35,429 bases of DNA, taken from a virus. The stretch is taken from IMG/VR virus record IMGVR_UViG_3300031673_000238, positions 1-35,429 of that record; one strand, written 5' to 3'. The position numbers and the translations under genes were made by a program. Each line of letters begins with the position of its first letter. Position 1 is the first letter of the stretch. The notes under the pieces were generated by a model. That model searched no databases, was not told where the DNA came from, and saw only the letters and a list, made by a program, of their open reading frames with translations. Shown in pieces: positions 1 to 7,641 of this stretch.

Positions 1-2
1 GT

Positions 3-380
3 CTACCGATTCAAAGCTATAGAAAAATTACTCCCCATACCCTCACGAGCCGATTTTGCGTTACTATGTACATCGCAGAGCGACTGCCAGTTAGTGCGAT
101 CCCAAAAGAGAACGGGATCGCCGCGGTGCGGAATGATATGATCCACATCGGTCGCCGGAGTCAACTTCCCTGTGCTCTGGCATTCGACGCAAAGCGGATG
201 TTCGTGGAGCCACACCTCGCGAGCCTTGCGCCATCGAGCGTCATACCCTCGCTGACTGGCGTTGCCGCGGTTACGGTCGATTCGTTTATACATCGCTCGG
301 CGGTGCGCGGCGCAGTATCCTTCGTTGGTGAGCGTCACGCATCCCGGCTGTCTGCATGGTCGTTTCGGCCTTCTCGGCAT
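3..380 (-). CDS. HNH endonuclease, terminase-associated type
   Basis: A 125-residue HNH nuclease of the kind that sits beside terminase genes in HK97-like phages, where it assists DNA cleavage during packaging. Visible motifs are two paired Cys/His knuckles at the N-terminus (C9, C14, C23, H26), then HPLCVEC (61-67), the DVDHIIPH core (78-85), N97 and the CDVH ending (102-105). The last three form the beta-beta-alpha metal fold with the catalytic His at about 81. The ATG at 380 has GGAGG four bases upstream. The gene ends two bases from the window edge, so the terminase genes probably follow just outside; that placement is inference from other phages. Confidence 0.93.
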   Translation of the reverse strand: MPRRPKRPCRQPGCVTLTNEGYCAAHRRAMYKRIDRNRGNASQRGYDARWRKAREVWLHEHPLCVECQSTGKLTPATDVDHIIPHRGDPVLFWDRTNWQSLCDVHSNAKSAREGMGSNFSIALNR

Positions 381-502
381 CCATCCTCCTTGTTTGTGCC
401 GAGCCGCCAGTCGCCTGACGGCCCGGTCAGCCGCTGCACGTGGAAGTTGTGGGAGGTTTTATTGCAGCTACTATAATATACAACCTGTCAAGCGGTATTT
501 CG

Positions 503-520
503 GGGGGCAATCTTGCCCCC
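503..520. other. GC-rich hairpin between HNH and upstream gene
   Basis: The stem GGGGGCAA pairs with TTGCCCCC in the roughly 150-base gap before the HNH gene. It could pause or terminate minus-strand transcription, but no T-run follows on that side, so it is not a standard intrinsic terminator. The rest of the gap holds a TTGACA-like hexamer without a well-spaced -10 box; I see no convincing promoter. Confidence 0.3.
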
Positions 521-530
521 ACAAACGATT

Positions 531-839
531 TCACCGTTTCTTCTTAATTACATCTTTTATATGAGCATACGACAGGTCGTGTTGTACCGACAGATCACAC
601 ACCGCTTGGTCATGCTTCTCGCCGCTCTCTCGTTTTGTGTGATACTCCGCGCGGATGATGGTGTTCCTCACCTGCACCGGGTTGATCATCGCCTCACCGA
701 TCATGTTCTCCGATGATATCCCCATCTCATCGAGCCTGTCGGCCGTCGCCTGGCGGAGCTGCTGCATGACGAGAAACAATTCGAAGTGCTCCACCGGCGG
801 TACCTTCACTGCTGCGCCTGCTGTTCCAGCCATTCCCAT
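531..839 (-). CDS. Small late-early phage protein with HTH-like C-terminus
   Basis: A 102-residue protein I do not recognise. The N-terminal half (residues 15-55) is mostly helical by eye. The C-terminal part, from about residue 65 to the basic end KKKR, reads like a helix-turn-helix (EKHDQAVCDLSVQHDLSYAH), loosely reminiscent of Mor-type or small-terminase DNA-binding ends. The ATG at 839 was chosen because AGGAAGG lies six bases upstream; further in-frame starts run deep into the methyltransferase gene. It overlaps that gene by 34 bases. Lying between methyltransferase and HNH, it could be a late-gene activator or a small terminase subunit, but neither role is shown. Confidence 0.75.
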   Translation of the reverse strand: MGMAGTAGAAVKVPPVEHFELFLVMQQLRQATADRLDEMGISSENMIGEAMINPVQVRNTIIRAEYHTKRESGEKHDQAVCDLSVQHDLSYAHIKDVIKKKR

Positions 840-1744
840 AGTATCCTTCCTATCGCTTCCACTACCTGCGGTACTACCGCGTTGCCTAAACATTTAAGTC
901 TATGTACCCTATCGGAAACCCCATCATCCACTCGACAAAGGCGGGTTGCAACTTCAACCCAGTCCTGTTCCCAACTCTCCGGGGCAACAAACTGTTCTCT
1001 GGTACCTTGTCGTAACTGTCTCCGTCTTTCCAGTCCCGGCTTGATGCTGTCGGTAGCATCTTCATCACATCGTGCAACTGCGCTCCGTGGCTCACGCCCT
1101 GCTTGCTCACCCGCTTGTATCCCGTTGCCGTTGGTATCGCTTCCACGGCTCCTCCCGATACATCTTTTGTGCTGGGTGTCGGGAGCATCGCTATCTGCTC
1201 GTTGAGCATGAAGTAGGGGCTGGATGAGTTCACTCTTTTGGCACTTCTGTAGTCTCTCGCTTGTGGTGTCGCAAGCGACGATCCACACCCTGTCCCGTCT
1301 GTGCGGGGCGTTGACGGCGCAAGCTGGAATAACAAGTGTTGTTGTTTCGTAGCCTTCACCTTCCAGGTCAGAAAGCACTTTGTCGAGTTCCATCGGGACG
1401 ATTCCAGGAACATTTTCGCCAATGACCCAAACAGGCTTGACTTCGGAAATGACTCTGACCATTTCCGGCCAGAGGTAACGGTCATCCGCTGTGCCTTTTC
1501 GCTTCCCGGCAACACTAAAAGGTTGGCAAGGGAATCCCCCGCAAATAAGGTCAACTGGTTCGAGGTTGTGTTTCCCGACATCGCGTATATCCCTGTATCT
1601 CGTTACGTCCGGCCAGTGTTTCGCCAGAATCCTGTTGCAAAAATCATCTATCTCAACCTGCCATTTCACCGGCCCGAAACCTGCCCGTTCAAGACCGAGT
1701 TCAAAACCACCGATGCCGCTGAACAGGCTGCCGATGGTAATCAT
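806..1744 (-). CDS. DNA (cytosine-5) methyltransferase
   Basis: Transfers methyl from S-adenosylmethionine to cytosine C5, probably to protect phage DNA from host restriction. Motifs from the chosen start (312 residues): motif I LFSGIGGFELGLERAGFG (7-24), motif IV with the catalytic cysteine GGFPCQPFSVAG (69-80), motif VI GENVPGI (109-115), motif VIII HRRDRVWIVA (148-157) and motif X LGNAVVPQV near 285. The target-recognition stretch between VIII and X is polar and looks poorly ordered, and it coincides with a second coding frame. The ATG at 1744 overlaps the stop of the ASCH gene and has GGTGGAGGG before it; longer in-frame starts precede motif I and lie inside the ASCH gene. Confidence 0.95.
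   Translation of the reverse strand: MITIGSLFSGIGGFELGLERAGFGPVKWQVEIDDFCNRILAKHWPDVTRYRDIRDVGKHNLEPVDLICGGFPCQPFSVAGKRKGTADDRYLWPEMVRVISEVKPVWVIGENVPGIVPMELDKVLSDLEGEGYETTTLVIPACAVNAPHRRDRVWIVACDTTSERLQKCQKSELIQPLLHAQRADSDAPDTQHKRCIGRSRGSDTNGNGIQAGEQAGREPRSAVARCDEDATDSIKPGLERRRQLRQGTREQFVAPESWEQDWVEVATRLCRVDDGVSDRVHRLKCLGNAVVPQVVEAIGRILWEWLEQQAQQ
886..1581 (-). CDS. Overlapping alternate-frame protein inside the C5 methyltransferase
   Basis: A 231-residue frame lies fully inside the methyltransferase gene, same strand, shifted by one. It is not a featureless shadow. It contains QLTLFAG (9-15), KCFLTWKVKATK (68-79), FQLAPSTPRT (85-94), three spaced PTP/PTA-x-RD-like units (TPQARD 105-110, PTPSTKD 134-140, PTASSRD 177-183) and the ending FVEWMMGFPIGY (215-226). 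I know this pattern from many phage proteins of unknown function found near cytosine methylase genes; that recall is from memory and unverified. ATG at 1581 has AGGG nine bases upstream. The alternative is a conserved shadow created by constraint on the methyltransferase frame. Confidence 0.55.
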   Translation of the reverse strand: MSGNTTSNQLTLFAGDSLANLLVLPGSEKAQRMTVTSGRKWSESFPKSSLFGSLAKMFLESSRWNSTKCFLTWKVKATKQQHLLFQLAPSTPRTDGTGCGSSLATPQARDYRSAKRVNSSSPYFMLNEQIAMLPTPSTKDVSGGAVEAIPTATGYKRVSKQGVSHGAQLHDVMKMLPTASSRDWKDGDSYDKVPENSLLPRRVGNRTGLKLQPAFVEWMMGFPIGYIDLNV

Positions 1745-2367
1745 CCCTCCACCTTCGTAACTGCGGGCTTTATCATCTTGAATGAAGTTTTCCACACCCA
1801 CGGGTTGGATTTCCATGCCTTCGGGTTGTCGATTCCGTGAATTGATTCCCACAGGGTAGCGAAACTCATTTGGGCGCTATCCTGTGTGAGTTCGCAGATG
1901 CCATTTTTTATATGTTGGTAATCCGGCCAGCCCCCGTTCATCTGGAATCCATATCCTACACCTTCGGCAACCGCATCTTCTTCTGTTATGTCCTGTAATC
2001 GTTCAATTCTAACGCCGGTATTTTCAAGTGTAATACACGACATCCATCGCGGTATGAAAATAGATGGTCGCCACAAAAGTCCGCTCGGCCCCGGTTCCAG
2101 AGAACGGTAATGAATAGGGACACCCTTCGGTATATCACGCGGGGCATGGCCGTCAAATCGGTGTTCCGCCGCCCATGTTTCTCGCACCCAAAGATGATCA
2201 CCTGTATAACCATAAGGACAAGGAAAATTAGGCGGTCTATCTTTGTTAAGTTGCAGTTCTGCCCCAACTCTGCGCGGGTCTTTTATCACCCGTCGCGTCA
2301 GTGTTTTCTCGCGAGCGCGAATTGCGTTCACCATATCGCCTCTGAATATAATCGGGTATTCTTTCAT
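1741..2367 (-). CDS. ASCH-domain phage protein
   Basis: A 208-residue protein matching the ASCH (PUA-like beta-barrel) pattern common in phages. It starts with PIIFRGDMVNAI plus KTLTRRVI, has GDHLWVRETWA near residue 57, WRPSIFIPRWMSCITLE near 100, RIERLQDITEEDAVAEGV near 120 and an ending of W..NPWVW. ASCH proteins are thought to bind RNA or modified nucleotides; the function here is not known. ATG at 2367 overlaps the SSB stop (ATGA) and the stop overlaps the methyltransferase start, so the three genes are translationally coupled. Confidence 0.88.
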   Translation of the reverse strand: MKEYPIIFRGDMVNAIRAREKTLTRRVIKDPRRVGAELQLNKDRPPNFPCPYGYTGDHLWVRETWAAEHRFDGHAPRDIPKGVPIHYRSLEPGPSGLLWRPSIFIPRWMSCITLENTGVRIERLQDITEEDAVAEGVGYGFQMNGGWPDYQHIKNGICELTQDSAQMSFATLWESIHGIDNPKAWKSNPWVWKTSFKMIKPAVTKVEG

Positions 2368-2723
2368 CCCTCCACCTTCTCCACCACATCGGCGATAACA
2401 TCGGTTATGAAGCGCGGCCCGGCATTATCCCTGTACAGAAAACTCGTTTTCATCTGCCCCCCGACATCGAGACGGTCTCCTGCGCTCACTTCATCGGACA
2501 CCCACATCGCCAGCGGACCAAAGACCACCACATAGTGACGGACCACCTCGAACTGTGTCTCGCCGTTATCCTGCTGCCGCGGCGTGGTGGTTACAAGCTC
2601 GAACCGTGTCACCGGCAGATCGGACGGCGTGAATCGAAGTATCGGCTTCTCATGGACCGTACCAAGCACATGCGCAGCGTTGATATCGGTTTTCTTCACA
2701 GTCTCTTCCATTGTGCTTTCCAT
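2364..2723 (-). CDS. ssb: Single-stranded DNA-binding protein
   Basis: A 119-residue OB-fold protein. Strands are recognisable as HVLGTVHEKPILRFTP (18-33), PVTRFELVTTT (37-47), RHYVVVFGPLAMWV (62-75) and GDRLDVGGQMKTSFLYRD (82-99), as in bacterial and phage SSBs. It lacks the long acidic C-terminal tail of Escherichia coli SSB. It coats single-stranded DNA during phage replication and lies next to the primase-helicase. ATG 2723 was chosen over an upstream in-frame ATG because GGAGG sits just before it. Confidence 0.88.
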   Translation of the reverse strand: MESTMEETVKKTDINAAHVLGTVHEKPILRFTPSDLPVTRFELVTTTPRQQDNGETQFEVVRHYVVVFGPLAMWVSDEVSAGDRLDVGGQMKTSFLYRDNAGPRFITDVIADVVEKVEG

Positions 2724-2992
2724 GTCGCCTCCTATCAACCTAACTAAAGTTAACTTTAAAGAATAAATAGTTAGGTTCGTGTTTTGATGTATCCTGCTGT
2801 TTTTTCATATCGTTATCGCCTAAAAGTTAAGTAAGTTAAGTAATACTACTGTTGACTACGCGACCCCTATTTATCAGCTACCCCACAGGGAATTTAGCTA
2901 ACTTACTTAACTTATACCATCTATCATGTTGTAATACTGAATGTTACAGTTTTTTATAAACCTAACTTTACCTAACTAATAGTTAGGTTCGT
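2724..2992. repeat. Repeat-rich intergenic region, candidate replication origin
   Basis: An AT-rich gap between primase-helicase and SSB carries several ordered repeats. A perfect 15-base inverted repeat AAGTTAAGTAAGTTA lies at 2824-2838 and, inverted, at 2899-2913, built from AAGTTA/AAGTAA units. A perfect 15-base direct repeat AATAGTTAGGTTCGT lies at 2766-2780 and 2978-2992. A 17-base palindrome CCTAACTA-A-TAGTTAGG at 2971-2987 runs over the primase stop codon. Iteron-like repeats beside a P4-type primase-helicase suggest an origin; an operator array is the alternative. Confidence 0.5.
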
Positions 2993-5468
2993 TGTCGTGA
3001 ATTTGTAACTCCGCTTCGGTTGTATGCGCTATTCCCTTAACGAACGTTTTGTTTGCCGTGCCGGACGAAACGTCAAAACCGAGCTCCCGAAGTTTCGAGT
3101 TGAAACGACGGCTTGACATGGCATGTTCGCCGTTATTACGACACCAGCCGTTGTAAACTTGCCAAAATTTCGTTGCGAGAACGGAGGCGCTGTTGCTAAT
3201 AAAACAGCATTCATTAATAAAGCGACCAACAATATCCATTTCTACACGGTATTCATCGGTCGCGAGGGTCACCGCCAACGTCTCATTAAGGCCTTTCTCC
3301 CGGTACGACATATAGCCTTCCAGCGCCCAGTTGAGAATACCGGACATCTCCGCCGTAAATTCGGCGATCATATCGACCATTGGACGCTTCCGCTCGTCAG
3401 GGATGGTCACAATGAACGGGATCACCCGGACCCGTCGCCAGATACCTATATCGGTGCCGTAAATATTCGGCTTATGATTTCCGTACATCCAGAGCTTATG
3501 TGTTGGTTTGAAATCAAAATAATTTTCTCTCATACGGCGCGCTTTCAAAAAATTATCAGCACCCGTTAAGTCTTTTATACGCTGCTCATCCATTCTACGG
3601 TTGTCTGCTAATTCGCTGCAAACTACAAGGCGTTTGCCTTTTAAATCAGCAATATCGGTCGGCACCTGCGAAAACTGCTGCTGCATTATCATATCAGTCG
3701 GCGCTTTTCCCCAGTAATCGCCCAATAAAAGCCCCAATGTATTAAAAAACACCGATTTCCCATTCTGCCCAGTCCCGTAAGCGAAGAAAAAGCACTGTTC
3801 GCTGGTGTCGCCGGTCAGCGAATACCCGACCGCGCGCTGAATGAACTGCACCAGGTCGAGGTCGTTGTCAAAAATATCGAGCAGAAACGCCTCCCAGCGC
3901 GGACAATCGGCGCCCGGATCGTACTCGACATCAGCGAGCTTCGTGATATAATCGGCCTGACGGTGTTCCCTCTGCACCGGCTCGCCGCTGGTCAGGTCGA
4001 TAGTGCAGTTGCGCACATTCAATAGGTAATTGTCGCGGTCGAGATCATCAGCGAGAATGACGATATCCTGAAGGGTCTCGGCTTTCGCCACCATCTGTCT
4101 TTGACGTCTCATTTCTTCCATTTTAAACCCCCACTTTCCGAGTGCCTTACGTTGGTCGTTGTCGGACGAATCCGACGCTTCTTTGTAGATGTCGGCGACC
4201 ACACGGTCGACGTAGTAGTATATCCGGTTGGTCTTATCCTCGCGCCAGCGGACATCGTCCCATATAAACCACTTCCCGAACGGATCGTCGTTGTACCTGA
4301 CCCGGTTGCCGTAATAATGCACCAGGCGGCGGGCGTTGCCGGTGTCGGTGAAGTGAAATCGCGGAGCGGGCGCGGCAAAATCGCCCTCTGGGCCGCTTCC
4401 ATTGCCATTTCCACCATCGTCATGGTCGTTGGAAGCCGTTTTTGCGTCGCCCACATCTGGCGTTTCCATTCGCTTCTCGTCCCGCGCCACCTCGTGCGCC
4501 CTTCGACACTCCTCCTCACTCATCATGTTGCCGCGAATGTGGCTCCGGAGCATTGCCGCTGTCCAGCCCTCATCAACCGCATCGGCGATATCCCAGCCCT
4601 TCGGCTTGCTGTCTGGGGGACGGACGATCACGACCGAATGAGCTGTGCCCCTGATCGCCTCATAGACATCGAGCATGGCAAGGCAGCCTGCACGGTCGCG
4701 GTCCGGCCAGAGGTAGACATCGCGCCCCTCGAGGGGAGTGAAATCGACCTTTTTGACCGCTTTCGATCCACCGGGCCACGATATAACCGCCATTTCGACA
4801 AGGTAAGCGTCGCCCCAATCGGCGCACTTTTCGCCCTCGACCACGAGCACCAGCGCGCCCGGCTTCGCATCCAACCTGTCGAGCCCGTAGAGCGGACGCG
4901 GTACCGTGAACGACCGCCACTGCCATTCCTGCTTTCCGTCGCGGCCCCGGCACCAGGTAAGCGGAATGACCACCTTGTCATCATCGGCGCGGTCGAACCG
5001 GCAGACACCGCCGATGACACGGCTGGCAGCGTCATGATACCACCATACCTTCGACCAGCGCCCATAGTGATAGTGCGCTTTCGGCGGCTCCGACGCATCG
5101 TCCGGGACCGGCATCACCGGAGTCCATTTCTGACGCTTGCTCTCTGTTTTCTGCGCCGGCTTTGGCCTGCTTTCGCGAGCGCCCCCACAGTAGCGATCAC
5201 GGAGCGCCTCGGCCGCCTCCTTTTGCCCGACGCCGTGAAGATAGGCGTAGAGAGAGATCATATCGCCGCCGCTTTCCCCGGTGGCGAAGTCGGACCACAC
5301 ACCGGTGCGAATATTGACCTTGAACGAGCCGGACCGGGAATCAGCCCTCGTCGGGTTGAGCGCCACCCACTCGCCGCCCTGGCGCTTACCGCCGGGGAGC
5401 TCATCGGCGACGATGCTCTCAATGTATGGCACCAAGCGCGCAGAGATGTCGGCGAAGTCTATTGGCAT
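2976..5468 (-). CDS. P4-alpha-type primase-helicase (TOPRIM plus SF3 helicase)
   Basis: An 830-residue replication protein that should prime and unwind DNA at the phage origin. Residues 1-100 form an N-terminal primase-associated region. A TOPRIM-like centre has LVLVVEGEKCAD (206-217) and the metal-binding WPDRDRAG (254-261). A low-complexity Asp/Gly/Asn linker covers about 345-365. A D5-type N-domain (about 370-545) precedes the SF3 helicase with Walker A GTGQNGKS (565-572), Walker B-like RLVVCSEL (613-620), sensor YGNHKPN (662-668) and arginine motif GIWRRVRVIPF (675-685). The tail (740-830) resembles a winged-helix DNA-binding domain. Start ATG 5468 has only a weak GGGGAT. Confidence 0.95.
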   Translation of the reverse strand: MPIDFADISARLVPYIESIVADELPGGKRQGGEWVALNPTRADSRSGSFKVNIRTGVWSDFATGESGGDMISLYAYLHGVGQKEAAEALRDRYCGGARESRPKPAQKTESKRQKWTPVMPVPDDASEPPKAHYHYGRWSKVWWYHDAASRVIGGVCRFDRADDDKVVIPLTWCRGRDGKQEWQWRSFTVPRPLYGLDRLDAKPGALVLVVEGEKCADWGDAYLVEMAVISWPGGSKAVKKVDFTPLEGRDVYLWPDRDRAGCLAMLDVYEAIRGTAHSVVIVRPPDSKPKGWDIADAVDEGWTAAMLRSHIRGNMMSEEECRRAHEVARDEKRMETPDVGDAKTASNDHDDGGNGNGSGPEGDFAAPAPRFHFTDTGNARRLVHYYGNRVRYNDDPFGKWFIWDDVRWREDKTNRIYYYVDRVVADIYKEASDSSDNDQRKALGKWGFKMEEMRRQRQMVAKAETLQDIVILADDLDRDNYLLNVRNCTIDLTSGEPVQREHRQADYITKLADVEYDPGADCPRWEAFLLDIFDNDLDLVQFIQRAVGYSLTGDTSEQCFFFAYGTGQNGKSVFFNTLGLLLGDYWGKAPTDMIMQQQFSQVPTDIADLKGKRLVVCSELADNRRMDEQRIKDLTGADNFLKARRMRENYFDFKPTHKLWMYGNHKPNIYGTDIGIWRRVRVIPFIVTIPDERKRPMVDMIAEFTAEMSGILNWALEGYMSYREKGLNETLAVTLATDEYRVEMDIVGRFINECCFISNSASVLATKFWQVYNGWCRNNGEHAMSSRRFNSKLRELGFDVSSGTANKTFVKGIAHTTEAELQIHDNEPNY

Positions 5469-5501
5469 TTATATCCCCAGCAGCAGCGGATTCAAACCTG
5501 G

Positions 5502-6428
5502 TCAGGTCTTGTTCTGATCCCACACACGCCCGTCAAGCAGGCGACCGGCTGCTTTTTTGCCGACCTCCACCAAATACGCCTCGCCGGTATCAGGGTCAAT
5601 ATCTCGACCGTTCCAGCCGGTATGTCCTTCAAACCAAGTTCCGTCGGGAGAAAGTACTCCGAAACTTTTTGTTTTTGCGCCTTCAGGCTTTTGACTTTTA
5701 AGTATATATTCTCCCCACTGTTTAAAGTAAAATGGCACCCCCGCTTCGATACACTGGTCACGGAGCGAGCGCACCCAGTCGGGATGACAGGGACGGGCGT
5801 TCGGGCCGGATTCGCCGCCACAGACGACCCAATCAATAGGTGTCTTACCAGAAGATGTTTTGAACATAGGGTCTTCACAGCCACCAGGATAGTCTTTACA
5901 GTCATCACACCATCCACATCCACCCAATCTTAAATTCATCAATCCAAGCATCGGTTCAACACTCAAACCGAGTACCGGCCAGTCGCCGTATTTACGGAGT
6001 TTGAGCAGCTCCGGGATGCGCTTGTCCGCCATTTCCTGATTTTCAACCGAGGCGAGAAACCACCAATTCGGCATCCAATAGTTGCTGCCATAGAGACATT
6101 CGATAATGCGCTCTGGTCGTTTCGTCGGGATAATGAACGTATGACGCTGGCATCGCGCCATAATTTCAAGAGCCTCTTTGCGCCATTTATCCGCTGCCTC
6201 ATGGAAGAAATCGGTAATCGAGCCGACGATTATCCGCTTCGGTTCTTTCCAGTGGAGCGGGGCATTGAAGGTCGCGTCTTTCGCCCGCCTGACTTCGCCG
6301 GGTTTCAGACCCAGCCGTTTCCAGAATTGTTTTGCATAGCAGTACTTGCAACCGGGCGACACCGGATCGCAACCCATCCACGGATTCCAGGAGGCGTCCG
6401 CCCATTCGATGTTCGTCGATTCAGCCAT
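5502..6428 (-). CDS. DUF5131 / phage Gp37-Gp68 family protein, radical-SAM-like
   Basis: A 308-residue member of the phage Gp37/Gp68 family (DUF5131). The N-terminus has the family signature NPWMGCDPVSPGCKYCYA with cysteines C20, C27 and C30, resembling a radical-SAM iron-sulfur site with a wider first spacing. Later motifs are IIVGSITDFFHE, TKRPERI, LGLSVEPML and DWVVCGGESGPNARPCH, all typical of the family. A second cysteine group C..C..C follows LRLGGCGWCDDCKD. Function is unknown; radical chemistry on nucleic acid or nucleotide is inference. ATG 6428 shares a base with the preceding stop (TGATG), so it is coupled to the upstream gene. Confidence 0.9.
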   Translation of the reverse strand: MAESTNIEWADASWNPWMGCDPVSPGCKYCYAKQFWKRLGLKPGEVRRAKDATFNAPLHWKEPKRIIVGSITDFFHEAADKWRKEALEIMARCQRHTFIIPTKRPERIIECLYGSNYWMPNWWFLASVENQEMADKRIPELLKLRKYGDWPVLGLSVEPMLGLMNLRLGGCGWCDDCKDYPGGCEDPMFKTSSGKTPIDWVVCGGESGPNARPCHPDWVRSLRDQCIEAGVPFYFKQWGEYILKSQKPEGAKTKSFGVLSPDGTWFEGHTGWNGRDIDPDTGEAYLVEVGKKAAGRLLDGRVWDQNKT

Positions 6429-6715
6429 CAGTTCCCCCGCTCGATCGCCTTTGCCATTATGGCGCGCGTGAAGATGTGGCCGAGGTGGTCCTCGCTGGTG
6501 TCGCCGTCCATATACAGGTCAATGTGACGTTGTATGCGGTCGAGGTGGTACAGTATCCCTTTGTCGCGCCAGCCGGTGAACCCCTTGTCGTGGCCCTCCT
6601 CCATCACATCCTGCAGCACCTGTATCGTTCTCCACGGCACCAAGTCGTAACAATCCTCGATGAACCGAACCCAGATCATCATCCAACCATCGCGTCTGCC
6701 CTCAATCTGAGCCAT
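6428..6715 (-). CDS. DUF5664-like (dATP/dGTP diphosphohydrolase N-terminal type) protein
   Basis: A 95-residue helical protein whose second half (HLDRIQRHIDLYMDGDT, then DHLGHIFTRAIMA) follows the pattern of the DUF5664 / MazG-like pyrophosphohydrolase domain, where paired helices carry acidic residues for metal-bound nucleotides. It might adjust nucleotide pools during replication. The match is by pattern only and the acidic active site is incomplete by eye, so hydrolase activity is uncertain. ATG 6715 has GGGGAGG seven bases upstream and overlaps the upstream gene by 14 bases. Confidence 0.7.
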   Translation of the reverse strand: MAQIEGRRDGWMMIWVRFIEDCYDLVPWRTIQVLQDVMEEGHDKGFTGWRDKGILYHLDRIQRHIDLYMDGDTSEDHLGHIFTRAIMAKAIERGN

Positions 6716-6986
6716 GTGTTCCTCCCCTCTTCTGTCCGGTAACCATGAGAGAGAATTTCCCGTTTGGTATAAATCGTGGCTCTTCGTCTCCCAACGCTGT
6801 TATCTCATCCATACCGAGATGTATCTCCGCCTGGTGTATTTTTGCCCGCTCGAGTATTTTTATAATTTTCGCTTTGATTTTATCGGCGTTTTTTTGGGTG
6901 GTGTGCAGATAGTCGTCATACGGCTGTCCGTGTCCTGCGGCGTTTCCTTCTGTGTATTGAATTACTTTCGTATCATTCATGTTCAT
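6702..6986 (-). CDS. Hypothetical early phage protein
   Basis: A 94-residue protein I do not recognise. It has a mostly helical middle (KNADKIKAKIIKILERAKIH, about 33-52) and a beta-rich end with ITALGDEEPRFIPNGKF. There is no signal peptide, membrane segment or cysteine pair. ATG 6986 was chosen because GAGGAG lies seven bases upstream; an in-frame ATG 24 bases earlier lacks this. It is part of the early operon and overlaps its neighbours at both ends by 14-18 bases. Confidence 0.75.
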   Translation of the reverse strand: MNMNDTKVIQYTEGNAAGHGQPYDDYLHTTQKNADKIKAKIIKILERAKIHQAEIHLGMDEITALGDEEPRFIPNGKFSLMVTGQKRGGTHGSD

Positions 6987-7003
6987 CAGTGTCTCCTCTT
7001 CTT

Positions 7004-7204
7004 TTACCACTCCCTTACACCCTTCGTTTTTCTTGGTTGTCGCCTGCTATAATGGCGGAGCCCATTCTTATCCATCCAACTAAATATCTTTATCGTTATA
7101 TCAGGGCTCGTCGACAAGTCCATCCCGATATAAAGCGGTTCAATAGGTGGTTTTGGTTTACATCGTATCGGCGGTGGTACTGGATTTGACGCTTTCTTCC
7201 CCAT
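7004..7204 (-). CDS. Small basic hypothetical phage protein
   Basis: A 66-residue protein with a proline- and lysine-rich start (SNPVPPPIRCKPKPP) and a basic end (RHYSRRQPRKTKG). Residues 23-45 (EPLYIGMDLSTSPDITIKIF) look like a short beta region. It is not recognised. ATG 7204 follows a strong AAGGAGGTGA, and the gene overlaps the next one by 18 bases. A short nucleic-acid-binding role is possible from its charge only. Confidence 0.65.
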   Translation of the reverse strand: MGKKASNPVPPPIRCKPKPPIEPLYIGMDLSTSPDITIKIFSWMDKNGLRHYSRRQPRKTKGVREW

Positions 7205-7210
7205 ATCATT

Positions 7211-7381
7211 TCACCTCCTTAATTCCCGTCGCACTTCCCCGGTCATGTCCGCCGGGAAGATCACCCGTTTCCCTACGATGCGGATCCCGGGCAGGCTTTC
7301 GAGACGGCTCCTCTTGCGTGTGCTGTTCGCCCGCAGGGTTGTCCGGCAGAGGCCGCGCCCGATGTTGACTATTTCGGTCAC
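7211..7381 (-). CDS. Small winged-helix/AlpA-like protein, GTG start
   Basis: A 56-residue frame that begins at a GTG overlapping the previous stop (GTGA) and ends in AGGAGGTGA, so its last codons form the ribosome site of the next gene. It has an alternation typical of short phage DNA-binding proteins: TLRANSTRKRSRLESLPGI then RIVGKRVIFPADMTGEV, resembling the turn and wing of AlpA/excisionase-like folds. A 72-residue frame overlaps it (7206-7424) but is almost all polar and basic, so I prefer this one. Function as an excisionase or regulator is inference. Confidence 0.55.
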   Translation of the reverse strand: MTEIVNIGRGLCRTTLRANSTRKRSRLESLPGIRIVGKRVIFPADMTGEVRRELRR

Positions 7382-7641
7382 TGTTTCGATGAGCTAATTG
7401 ACGGGTCTTTTTGCGGACCGCCACTGGTAGCGCTGCTGTCCCTGCTCACCTTCGGCGCCTCTTCCTCGACAACCTCGACACGCTGTTCATCGAACCATTG
7501 AGGGTCAACAGGCTTTCCTTCGGTCAGTGTGGCGGCCTCAATGGCGACCCTTGCACATCCATACTGATACTCTGTCCTCGCAACAGCAACCCCTGCATAC
7601 CCGGTAAGTGTATCACGAACCTTCGATCCAAGTTTGATCAC
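7378..7641 (-). CDS. Conserved small phage protein (TGYAGVAVARTEY type)
   Basis: An 87-residue protein of a type seen in many phages: MIKLGSKVRDTLTGYAGVAV followed by a strand RVAIEAATL and KPVDPQWFDEQRVEVV, with a disordered Ser/Lys tail. It looks like a small SH3-like barrel. Function is unknown. The start is GTG at 7641, overlapping the stop of the upstream regulator (GTGA) with GGAGG six bases before it. Confidence 0.8.
   Translation of the reverse strand: MIKLGSKVRDTLTGYAGVAVARTEYQYGCARVAIEAATLTEGKPVDPQWFDEQRVEVVEEEAPKVSRDSSATSGGPQKDPSISSSKQ

Noticed and set aside
430-500. Promoter in front of the HNH gene (TTGACA near 485-490 on the minus strand)
   Set aside because: The AT-rich hexamers downstream are at 5 or 10 bases rather than about 17, so no standard promoter can be drawn.
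4101-5933. 610-codon plus-strand open frame opposite the primase-helicase
   Set aside because: It lies antisense to a protein with complete motifs, is rich in Arg/Pro/His from reverse-strand codon bias and has no domain pattern.
7206-7424. 72-codon minus-strand frame in the early operon
   Set aside because: Almost entirely polar and basic residues; the frame at 7211-7381 has a better protein pattern and better fitting start and stop.
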